The notes under the pieces are model-generated. The model searched no databases. It was not told where the DNA came from and was given only the letters and a program-made list of their open reading frames with translations. Source: Oceanobacillus sp. J11TS1 (GTDB taxonomy: Bacteria; Bacillota; Bacilli; Bacillales; Amphibacillaceae). Taken from it: a DNA stretch of 64,000 nt. The stretch covers positions 186,001 through 250,000 of the forward strand of contig NZ_BORO01000001.1 in the NCBI RefSeq assembly GCF_018333215.1. The letters are read 5' to 3'. Made by a program: the position numbers and the translations under genes. Shown in pieces: positions 44,061 to 51,837 of the stretch (positions are counted from its first letter, which is position 1; each line of letters opens with the position of its first letter).

Positions 44061-45875
44061 TTATTCTGAGTAACTCGCAATTAATTCATCAATAAGAGAA
44101 CCGACATAATCAACAGCGACTGTAATATTATCTGGATTAGACATATCAATGCCCGCATCTTTAATTAATTCAAGTGGTTTCTTTGTCCCGCCTGCTTTTA
44201 ATACGTTTAACCAGTCATCTACTGCAGTCTGGCCTTCTTCACGAATTCGTTTAGCCATTGTCGTAGAAACAGTGAGACCAGCAGAGTACGTATATGGGTA
44301 TAAGCCCATATAATAATGCTGCTGACGCATCCAAGTCAAACCTGCCCCGTCATCAAAAGTGACAGTATCTCCCCAGAAGGATTCTAATACATTTCGTTTT
44401 TCCTTACATAGTACATCCGCAGTTAATGGTACGCCTTCTTCAGCTAGCGTATAAACCTTACGCTGGAATGCCCCTTCCAGCAAATGTGTAATAAAGTTAT
44501 GGTAATACGTGCCTAATAGTTGTGTAATAACCCAACGTTTCATTTTCGGATTGTCTTTGTTCGTATTCATTAAATGATCTGCAAGCAGTAATTCATTTAA
44601 AGTGGAAGGCGCTTCGACAAAATAAGTTGACGGTCGGGTGTTAAATAAATTCTGATATTTTCCGGCTAAGTAAAAATGACCTGCATGTCCTAACTCATGC
44701 GCTAAAATAAAGGCATTACGCATTTTGTCCGCCCATGTGACCAAAATGTATGGATGAGCACCATATGGGCTGGAACAGAAGGCGCCGCTTGCTTTACCCA
44801 CATTCTCCGCACGGTCTATCCAGCGATTGGATAATGCTTTATTCATTCCTTCGATATATTCTGGACCCATAATGTCTAAAGCATCCAAAATTGTTTCTGA
44901 AGCTTCCTCATAGGATGTACTCGGATTAAAGGAAGAATCCAACGGTGCTTTTAAATCACAGAAACGTAAAACTTCTAAACCTAGTTTTTCTTTTAATAGC
45001 TTTGCATATTTTCGCATATGCGGCGCTAATTTTTCTTGGAGTACATCTAATTGATTATGATACATTTCGGTTGTTACTTGCTGTGGCGCTAACAGCATAT
45101 CTGTAACTGAATCGTATTTTCTTAATTTGGAAAGCTGTACTTGTTTTGTAACTTCCGTTGCATAAGTTGCCGCATACGTATTTTTGTATTGTTCCAAGGT
45201 GTTTACAAAAGAATCATATGCATTTCTTCGTAGTATAGTATCCTCTGAATACTCGTAATTTTCTTCGTATAAAGGTTCGCTCATCGGCTGTGCATTTCCA
45301 TCGCCGTCAATAATGGATTCAAACTGCATATCGGACTGTTTGCTGCGTGAAAAGATTGTATAAGGAGCTTCTAAAACTTCACTTAACGCAGAAATAGCTT
45401 CCTCTAATTCTGGTGAAAGAATATGATCTTTTTGTTCAAGAATATCAAATAAATATTTACGGTACGTCTCAAGCTCAGGTTCATCCTTGATAAACTGCTC
45501 TAGCTTAGATGAAGTTAACTGAAGCAGCTCTGTTTCAAAGAAGGAGAGCTTGGAACTAATCGCAGCAAGTGCAGCTCCGCTTTTAGCTGCTGCGCTCTGA
45601 TTAGAAGAATCACTTCCATCTGCACTGATAAGTAAATTGGCATAAACAGCAACGTGAATAACCTTCTCCTGGTAGGCCTCTGTTGTTTTTAATGCCTCTA
45701 ATAAAGTTTTCGCACTATCAGAAAGCTTTCCTTTAAAAGCTGTTATTTGATCTGCTTCTGGAACGATTTCTTCTAATGCTTTTTCCCAGCTTTCTACATC
45801 GGGAAAAAGATCTGTTAAATCCCACGTTTGTTCGACTGGAACATCTTTACGGTATTGTCTGTTTCCTTGCGACAT
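44061..45875 (-). CDS. pepF: Oligoendopeptidase F
   Basis: The 604-residue M3-family zinc metallopeptidase has the motif LAHELGHAGHF near residue 390 with the third ligand Glu in APSTLNELLLADHLM downstream. An N-terminal Oligo-PF domain spans about residues 110-180. It degrades 7-17 residue peptides in the cytoplasm and in B. subtilis can affect pheromone and sporulation signalling. I prefer ATG 45875, which has GGGGAGG 7 bases upstream, over the ATG two codons earlier. Confidence 0.94.
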   Translation of the reverse strand: MSQGNRQYRKDVPVEQTWDLTDLFPDVESWEKALEEIVPEADQITAFKGKLSDSAKTLLEALKTTEAYQEKVIHVAVYANLLISADGSDSSNQSAAAKSGAALAAISSKLSFFETELLQLTSSKLEQFIKDEPELETYRKYLFDILEQKDHILSPELEEAISALSEVLEAPYTIFSRSKQSDMQFESIIDGDGNAQPMSEPLYEENYEYSEDTILRRNAYDSFVNTLEQYKNTYAATYATEVTKQVQLSKLRKYDSVTDMLLAPQQVTTEMYHNQLDVLQEKLAPHMRKYAKLLKEKLGLEVLRFCDLKAPLDSSFNPSTSYEEASETILDALDIMGPEYIEGMNKALSNRWIDRAENVGKASGAFCSSPYGAHPYILVTWADKMRNAFILAHELGHAGHFYLAGKYQNLFNTRPSTYFVEAPSTLNELLLADHLMNTNKDNPKMKRWVITQLLGTYYHNFITHLLEGAFQRKVYTLAEEGVPLTADVLCKEKRNVLESFWGDTVTFDDGAGLTWMRQQHYYMGLYPYTYSAGLTVSTTMAKRIREEGQTAVDDWLNVLKAGGTKKPLELIKDAGIDMSNPDNITVAVDYVGSLIDELIASYSE

Positions 45876-46268
45876 ATTCATTCCTCCCCTTAAGACTTGA
45901 AATATTACTACGTATAACTGAAAATAAAAACGTAGTCATGCATGGTCAATTAATTCGACTACCTAATTAATTATAGTACAGGGAGGGAAAAAATTATAAG
46001 ATTTTTAACATTTTAGTATATGGAGAATTTAAGGAGTGAAGTATATAACCAGGGCAACTTCTGCGCCCGAAAAAGCTTGGTTCGTCAAGTTCACTTTAAA
46101 GAATTCAGGAGGGAGATTGTTAAATAGAGAAAGCTTCTTGAAAATGTGGCTTAGTTTAAATAATACTAATTTCTTGTTAAAAGGGTAAATAGATAGAAGT
46201 GTATCCAGCAGAGTGAAAAGTTAGGCGGAATCAATGCTTCGACCTTTTTCTAACGCGCAAAAAAAAGA
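45876..46268. other. Gene-free stretch upstream of pepF
   Basis: This part of the 509-base gap contains no frame with a ribosome site and no recognisable RNA. A sequence such as GGCAACTTCTGCGCCCG near 46052 could be a decayed repeat. The gap ends with the yhfH terminator. Confidence 0.35.
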
Positions 46269-46288
46269 ATAGCCAAGTATCAGGCTAT
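46253..46288 (-). terminator. yhfH terminator
   Basis: On the minus strand the arms ATAGCC and GGCTAT are followed by TCTTTTTTTT. This is a canonical intrinsic terminator about 100 bases past the small yhfH gene and supports that gene being real. Confidence 0.8.
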
Positions 46289-46384
46289 CCAGAAGAAGGT
46301 TTATAACTTATGGGGATTACTATTTATTAACCAGGACGATAACTACAGAAGTGAATACTTGTTGAAATTAAATTAACTGAACCA

Positions 46385-46516
46385 TTAACGCCCTGGATAA
46401 TCGCACTCATCACAAACATTGTGGTAACAATCTGCTTTTTCGATTACCATTGCATTTCCACATTTTGCACATTTCTTCTTCGGTAGGTTTTTAAAAAATT
46501 CGACAATTCCAATCAT
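46385..46516 (-). CDS. yhfH: YhfH-family small CxxC protein
   Basis: The 43-residue product reads MIGIVEFFKNLPKKKCAKCG and then NAMVIEKADCYHNVCDECD. It has four cysteines as CxxC plus CxxxxC/CxxC-like pairs, consistent with one zinc ribbon. This matches the YhfH family, and the gene lies beside yhfI and lplJ as in B. subtilis. GGAGGGAACGAA precedes the ATG, and a terminator follows. The function is unknown. Confidence 0.85.
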   Translation of the reverse strand: MIGIVEFFKNLPKKKCAKCGNAMVIEKADCYHNVCDECDYPGR

Positions 46517-46623
46517 TTCGTTCCCTCCTAAGGATTTATTTGATTTAAAATCATTGTACTATAACAGTATATTGATGTCAACACTGTATTGATACAAATT
46601 TTAAAAAATAAGGAGCTGCTAAA

Positions 46624-47352
46624 ATGAAATTAACGATCATTGGTTTTTGGGGAGGCTATCCGAATAAGGATGGTGCTACATCAAGTTATTTATTGGAAAA
46701 GGATAATTTTAAACTTCTATTAGATATGGGGAGCGGGGCATTGTCAAAGCTGCAAAAATTTATATCCATATCTGAATTAGATGCGGTTGTTTTATCGCAT
46801 TATCATCATGATCATGTCGCGGATATTGGGGTGTTACAGTATGCTAAACTGATTGATTATTATGTTCATAACAACGAAAAGCAATTAAAAATATATGGTC
46901 ATACAGAAGATAAGGAAGGGTATGCATCTTTGTCGCATCAATATACAGAGGGCGTAGCTTATGACCCGGATGAATTATTAAAAATAGGACCTTTTGAAAT
47001 ATCTTTTTTAAGAACCAAACATCCTGTTCCATGCTTTGGAATGTGTATTACAGATGGAGAGAAAACAATTGTTTATACTGCGGATAGCAGCTATACAGAA
47101 GATTGGATTCCGTTCGCAAACAATGCAGATTTACTCATTACCGATTGTAATTATTTTAAAGGACAAGATGGTTCGGGTGCTGGTCATATGAATAGTGTGG
47201 AAGCTGCCAGTATCGCACAGGCTGCTAATGTGAAGCAATTAGTACTCAGTCATCTGCCGCAGTTTGGTGTTCTAGAACAGTTGAAAGAAGAAGCAAAACA
47301 GATTTACACAGGGGAAATTGTATTAGCGGAAGAAGGATTTGTTTGGGAATAG
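46624..47352 (+). CDS. yhfI: Metallo-beta-lactamase-fold hydrolase YhfI
   Basis: The 242-residue protein has the MBL metal motif SHYHHDHVADI near residues 59-69 and further ligands in RTKHPVPCFG near 129, YTADSSYTED near 152 and LSHLPQ near 209. The fold is close to RNase Z-like hydrolases. AAGGAGC precedes the ATG. It is divergent from yhfH and followed by an inverted-repeat element. The substrate is unknown. Confidence 0.87.
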   Translation: MKLTIIGFWGGYPNKDGATSSYLLEKDNFKLLLDMGSGALSKLQKFISISELDAVVLSHYHHDHVADIGVLQYAKLIDYYVHNNEKQLKIYGHTEDKEGYASLSHQYTEGVAYDPDELLKIGPFEISFLRTKHPVPCFGMCITDGEKTIVYTADSSYTEDWIPFANNADLLITDCNYFKGQDGSGAGHMNSVEAASIAQAANVKQLVLSHLPQFGVLEQLKEEAKQIYTGEIVLAEEGFVWE

Positions 47353-47358
47353 CTTGTA

Positions 47359-47910
47359 GAGGATGTTCAAAAAGTCCGGTAAAAATGACACTTCGGGAAA
47401 AGGAACTTCTACTAAAACCGCCCACGTCGTGTGGGCAACGTAGAAATCACCTCATCCTGAGGAAGCTCGTTGGCTTGCTTTTCCGCTGGGACTGCGATTA
47501 CCAATGTTGTCAGGTTAATAAAAATCATTAAATATTAAACTCAATACGAATAGAAGTGAAACTAGCTAGCGAAGGAAAAACACGTAGACTCCTGCGGGAA
47601 AGCGCAATGATCTTCGGTGGGGCGAGTAATCGCAGTCCCAGTGTGAAGACCCCCGCAGAAAAAGTGGTTTTCTTTTTCTACCACAGGCATAAGTGCGACT
47701 TTGCTTCTGTCTGCGCCTGTCGGCTTGCCAGTCAGCAAGTCTTCTTTAAAGGAGGCTGAGGACAAGCCCGCGGAAAGCGTAGTGTTTTTCCGTAGCGGTT
47801 GCATTAACCTGACAACATTGCTGCGATTACTTGGCCTATTAAAACCGTTGCTCAAAGCTACGCCGCCTCGAACTTCTCGGTCCTGTTTATCCTCCTTTTT
47901 GAACACGCAC
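47359..47910. repeat. GTTCAAAAAG-ended composite element, long copy (~550 bp)
   Basis: The left end GAGGATGTTCAAAAAGTCC is identical over 19 bases to the left end at 37126, and the right end CCTTTTTGAACACGC is its inverted repeat. Inside are a CGTAGACTCCTGCGGGAAAG block and, at 47680-47757, an inverted copy of the repeat found at 33533-33614. No transposase frame is present. The reading frames in it lack ribosome sites. It fills the gap between yhfI and lplJ. Confidence 0.72.
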
Positions 47911-47984
47911 TTGTAGGTAGAAGTTTTGATTTGGAGGGACTTATGCGTTAGAATAGGACTAGTGGAACAAAGGGAGGAATTAAG

Positions 47985-48980
47985 TTGAAATTTATTGATA
48001 ATAAAGGAATTACAGATCCTCAAATTAATCTGGCTATTGAGGAATATATTCTTGAAAATTTTGGGGAGAAAGATACATATCTATTGTTTTATGTGAATGG
48101 CCCTTCCATAATTATTGGCCGAAATCAAAATACAATAGAAGAAATTAATACGGATTATGTAGACGAAAAAGGAATTAAAGTTGTTCGACGCCTTTCTGGT
48201 GGCGGGGCTGTTTATCATGATGAACAGAATTTGAATTTTAGTTTTATTACAAAAGATGACGGAAATAGTTTCCAAAATTTCGCTAAATTTACGCAACCTG
48301 TTGTGGATGCTTTGAATAATATCGGCGTGCCAGCGGAATTACAAGGAAGAAATGATTTAGCAGTAGAGGGAAGAAAAATTTCTGGTAATGCAATGTTTTC
48401 TACACGCGGCCGCATGTTCAGCCACGGAACATTAATGCTGGGTTCCCAATTAGAAGAATTAACAAAAGCATTAAAGGTGAAGAAAATCAAAATTGAATCA
48501 AAAGGTATCAAATCGATTCGCAGCCGTGTTGCCAATATCTCTGAATACTTAGATAAGCCGATCTCTATGGAGGAATTTAAAGAATTAATTTTACGCTATA
48601 TCTTTGACGTAGAAGATGTCAAAGATGTTCCTCAATATGTGTTAACAGACGAAGATTGGGCGAAAATTTATGAGATTTCCGAAAAACGTTATCAGCAATG
48701 GGATTGGAACTACGGAAAATCACCTTCATTCAACTATCAGGAGTCTAAGAAATTCCCGGGAGGACTGGTAGATGTTCGTTTAGACGTGAAAAAAGGTATC
48801 ATTGAAAATTGCATCATTTTTGGCGATTTCTTTGGCTTAGGTGATGTGAAAGAATTAGAGGATGCGTTAAAAGGTGTGCGTCATGATCGCGAGGCCATCA
48901 AAGATGCACTAGATCAAATTGACGTTTCACATTATCTTGGAAAGATATCCAAAGAAGAGTTCTTAGGGTTGCTTTACTAG
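47985..48980 (+). CDS. lplJ: Lipoate-protein ligase LplJ
   Basis: The 331-residue enzyme attaches lipoate to dehydrogenase and GcvH proteins. The lipoyl-AMP site GRNQNTIEEIN near residues 45-55 and RRLSGGGAVYHDEQNLNFSF near 69-88 are present, with the lysine-containing GRKISGNAMFSTRGR near 130. The start is TTG behind GGGAGG. The gene order yhfH/yhfI/lplJ matches B. subtilis. Confidence 0.93.
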   Translation: MKFIDNKGITDPQINLAIEEYILENFGEKDTYLLFYVNGPSIIIGRNQNTIEEINTDYVDEKGIKVVRRLSGGGAVYHDEQNLNFSFITKDDGNSFQNFAKFTQPVVDALNNIGVPAELQGRNDLAVEGRKISGNAMFSTRGRMFSHGTLMLGSQLEELTKALKVKKIKIESKGIKSIRSRVANISEYLDKPISMEEFKELILRYIFDVEDVKDVPQYVLTDEDWAKIYEISEKRYQQWDWNYGKSPSFNYQESKKFPGGLVDVRLDVKKGIIENCIIFGDFFGLGDVKELEDALKGVRHDREAIKDALDQIDVSHYLGKISKEEFLGLLY

Positions 48981-49039
48981 GTTTATATTTGTATTAGAAA
49001 ATGTGCGGTAAAATTTATTGATACCGTGTAGAAAATAAG

Positions 49040-49084
49040 ACTTCATTCTGTGAGGGGACGCCCTAGACGGAATGAAGTTTTTTA
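49040..49084 (+). terminator. lplJ terminator
   Basis: The arms ACTTCATTC and GAATGAAGT are followed by TTTTTTAC. The 21-base loop contains a secondary GGGGACGCCC mini-stem. Confidence 0.82.
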
Positions 49085-49245
49085 CTAATAGGGTGATATT
49101 TGCTTGGATGGGAGTAGGAGCAACTCTGATAGCGGACTTCTTTGTATCATGGACAAAATTGTAAAAAGAAATCAATTTTCTATGCATTTTTTATGTAATA
49201 AGCAAAATATTTAAAATAAACCTATCTTTTTATTTATTTCGATGC

Positions 49246-49289
49246 TATAATAATTTTAAACTCAACCTCATCACTAGCGGATGAGGAGG
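49246..49289 (+). promoter_or_regulatory. comK promoter and Shine-Dalgarno-overlapping hairpin
   Basis: A TATAAT -10 lies at 49246-49251 without a good -35, as expected for an activator-dependent promoter. The leader then contains CCTCATC (49266-49272) and GATGAGG (49280-49286) as perfect inverted repeats with a 7-base loop. The right arm overlaps the Shine-Dalgarno GAGGAGG (49283-49289), so the hairpin could mask the ribosome site. Confidence 0.6.
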
Positions 49290-49298
49290 AATTGTAAA

Positions 49299-49757
49299 AT
49301 GAAAGTGAGAGAAATAACCCCTTATACAATGGCTGTACTTTCGGATAAGGATACTAATGGAAAGTATGTTTCCCGTGTTTTAGAAGATGAAGTAGAATAT
49401 GTCATGGAAGGGAAACCTACCAAAGTGATTGAATATGCGTGCGCTTACTTTGGTTCCGATTTAAAGGGCAGGCAGAATGGCATTAAAAGTATTTCAGGAA
49501 TTACGCATAAGACTCCAATCCCGGTTGACCCGAGGAATAGGATGTATTTCTTCCCGACGAAGTCCCCGTCACATGCAAACTGTTCTTGGATTTCACATTC
49601 CCATATTGAAAAAGTGAGAAAATTGGATAGTAAATCTACAGAGATTCTATTTAAGAATGGCCGAACAATCAATGTAGATGTTTCCCATGGTATCCTCATT
49701 AACCAGATACACCGGACAGCTCAAATTCGCTATCTTATTGATGAACGCAGTAATGCA
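49299..49757 (+). CDS. comK: Competence transcription factor ComK (short form)
   Basis: The ComK family core is clear: ACAYFGSDLKGRQNGIKSI near residues 47-65, ISGITHKTPIPVDP near 65-78, MYFFPTKSPSHANCSWISHSH near 83-103 and HRTAQIRYLIDER near 139-151. ComK activates the DNA-uptake genes. I start it at ATG 49299 behind GAGGAGG. At about 158 residues (stop at 49773-49775) it is some 35 residues shorter than B. subtilis ComK, losing the C-terminal tail. Listed end excludes little; the frame closes at 49775. Confidence 0.88.
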
Positions 49758-49775
49758 TTTGAATACCAAGATTAA

Positions 49776-50084
49776 ATGAATTCTATAATAAAAAGGAAGA
49801 TAGTATATTCTTCGTTTAACTCCTTCAAAAGAACACCACGAATATATAAACACCACTACCTAGAAAAGCGCTTATTTACAGCGAACTGCATAAAATAATG
49901 TTATTTTCAAAGAATATCATTATTGATACTTCTCTTTTGTTTCCTAAATACTAAAAAGAATAGAAAGTAACCCCTAGTGATATAGGTTGAGTTTGAATTT
50001 ATAGAGAAGTTATTACTTTTCAAAAAAACCGCTGTAGCATATAATCATCTTAAGATTGTTGAAATATTGAGGGAGATTAACTGC
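49776..50084. other. Gene-free stretch between comK and yhjE
   Basis: This AT-rich gap of about 309 bases shows no ribosome-site-backed frame in either direction and no strong terminator. A TATAATCATCTTAAG stretch near 50040 may belong to the yhjE promoter. Confidence 0.35.
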
Positions 50085-50738
50085 ATGTACGTAATGAATA
50101 TAACTTTTTCAAACTGGCAAGCATTTTTAAAAGAAGAAGGCTGGGAAGAATTTATTCGTCAATTACTGGAACAGTATGAAGGGCTTGGACCTTTGCCTGG
50201 TATTGCATTACCCTTTTTGGAAGCTTTTTTACCATTTCTTCCGTTAATCGTATTTGTTCTTGGGAATGCAGCAGCTTACGGACTATTTCAAGGGTTTCTT
50301 TACTCATGGCTTGGTGCAAGTGCGGGTGCTGTAATCGTGTTTCTAGTTATTCGTCGTTTAGGTAATACCAAGTTATTAAAACGAGTACGTCATAACAGGC
50401 AAGTTAATAAGATTACAAATTGGGTAGAAAAACATGGATTCGGACCTCTGTTTTTGCTGTTATGTTTCCCTTTTTCTCCGTCCTCTATTATTAATGTAGT
50501 GGCTGGTTTATCAAAAATAAGCATCTATCCATTTTTATTAGCGGTACTATTAGGAAAGACAGTGATGATTTTCTCTATTTCTTATATAGGTTCTAGTATA
50601 ATGGAATTTGCACAAAAACCAGTGCGAACAATTCTAGTAGGTATAGGTATTGTGATTTTTTGGATTTTTGGTAAGTACTTAGAGAAAAGACTGCATCACA
50701 AAATGGATAAGCAAAATGCTGGTTCTCCTAAAAAATAA
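50085..50738 (+). CDS. yhjE: TVP38/TMEM64-family membrane protein YhjE
   Basis: The 217-residue protein has five to six membrane segments and the VTT/SNARE-associated family core: FLPLIVFVLGNAAAYGLFQG near residues 48-67 and LLLCFPFSPSSIINVVAGLS near 127-146. The family relates to DedA proteins and lipid scrambling. The start is ATG 50085, with GAGGGA about 10 bases upstream; an ATG three codons later is also possible. The pairing with a signal peptidase gene downstream matches B. subtilis yhjE-sipV. Confidence 0.86.
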   Translation: MYVMNITFSNWQAFLKEEGWEEFIRQLLEQYEGLGPLPGIALPFLEAFLPFLPLIVFVLGNAAAYGLFQGFLYSWLGASAGAVIVFLVIRRLGNTKLLKRVRHNRQVNKITNWVEKHGFGPLFLLLCFPFSPSSIINVVAGLSKISIYPFLLAVLLGKTVMIFSISYIGSSIMEFAQKPVRTILVGIGIVIFWIFGKYLEKRLHHKMDKQNAGSPKK

Positions 50739-50910
50739 TATCTCCCCTTTGCTAAAATTCACAATCCGAGGAAAGATAAAGCAGTTCTGTTTCTGTGAAA
50801 TGATGGTGATATGGATGGGGCTAATACTAAAATCAATGGACGAAAGATTAAAATACTTCGCTTTCGGGTATGATGATTAATAACATATCAAAAGTGAAGG
50901 AAGAGTAACA

Positions 50911-51459
50911 GTGAAAAAATATAACTATTGGAGAGTTTTAGTTGTAGTTGTTCTGTTATGCTCTATGTTCTTTATTGTTCGATCATCTTTATTTGAAAAC
51001 TATGTTGTCAATGGAAAGTCTATGGAACCAACGCTTTACGACGGAAATTTAATGATGGTCAACACGTTTACAAATAATATCTCAAGTATTCACCGTTTTG
51101 ATGTTATTGTATTCCATGCATCAGAAGAAAATGACTATGTAAAACGCGTAATTGGTTTACCAGGAGAAACAATAGCATACAAGAACGATCGGCTATACGT
51201 AGATGGAGAGTATATTTCTGAGGACTTTTTACAAGAGGAAAAAGAAAATGCGGATACGACGCCATTAACAGAAGACTTTACGATGCTTGAGGTGACTGGT
51301 GAAAAAATTGTGCCAGAAAATCATCTTTTCGTTTTAGGTGATAATCGGGGAGACAGTTTAGACAGTAGAGCTATTGGCTTTGTTCCTTTTGATGAAGTAG
51401 TCGGGAAGGTGGATATTACTTACTGGCCGTTAACGCAATTATTTAAGCAACCACAGTAA
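50911..51459 (+). CDS. sipV: Type I signal peptidase (SipV-like)
   Basis: The 182-residue membrane-bound serine protease has one N-terminal membrane anchor (residues 8-24), catalytic Ser37 in NGKSMEPTL, and catalytic Lys78 in DYVKRVIGLPGE. GDNRGDSLDSRAIGFV near residues 144-159 is the last conserved box. It removes signal peptides from exported proteins. The start is GTG behind GGAAGAG. Position after yhjE and before addB supports SipV rather than another Sip paralogue. Confidence 0.9.
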   Translation: MKKYNYWRVLVVVVLLCSMFFIVRSSLFENYVVNGKSMEPTLYDGNLMMVNTFTNNISSIHRFDVIVFHASEENDYVKRVIGLPGETIAYKNDRLYVDGEYISEDFLQEEKENADTTPLTEDFTMLEVTGEKIVPENHLFVLGDNRGDSLDSRAIGFVPFDEVVGKVDITYWPLTQLFKQPQ

Positions 51460-51505
51460 TACGTTTAAAGCTTCGTAGTATCTAATGAATAAATACGGGT
51501 AAATA

Positions 51506-51545
51506 CAGGTAGGCAGATAAGCAATCTACAGTATCTGTCTACCTG
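51506..51545 (+). terminator. sipV terminator
   Basis: The arms CAGGTAGGCAGAT and ATCTGTCTACCTG, with one G-T pair, are followed by TTTATTATT. Confidence 0.82.
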
Positions 51546-51621
51546 TTTATTATTACTATATTAAATACAGTGGAATACATTAAAATAGTTCTACCAAGTT
51601 TAAATACTTTTAATAGGAACG

Positions 51622-51661
51622 GGCCCCCATCTTTGATAAAATAAAGATAGGAGCCCTTTTT
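51622..51661 (+). terminator. Second terminator in the sipV-addB gap
   Basis: The arms GGGCCCCCATCTTT and AAAGATAGGAGCCC, imperfect in the GC part, are followed by TTTTTATAT. With the sipV terminator it fills the 378-base gap before addB. No small gene is visible between the two hairpins. Confidence 0.75.
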
Positions 51662-51837
51662 ATATCCTATGAGGGCAATAGTAAAATCAGTGATTTTAGT
51701 TCCTGTTAAATCGAGTTTGATTAATAGATAAGCTACGTGGTACTTTCTAGAATAGACAATTTTTCAATTAAAATATAAATGATGACATGATAACCAACAA
51801 CTATATACATATGTCACTAAAAAAGGAGTGTGTGCGA

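Noticed and set aside
47556-48023. Frames of 67-153 codons between yhfI and lplJ
   Set aside because: They cover an inverted-repeat element and partly overlap lplJ on the opposite strand. There is no ribosome site and no transposase motif.
49180-49260. ComK boxes (AAAAN5TTTT pairs) for comK autoregulation
   Set aside because: The region is rich in A and T runs, but I found no pair with the correct five-base spacing and helical phasing by eye.
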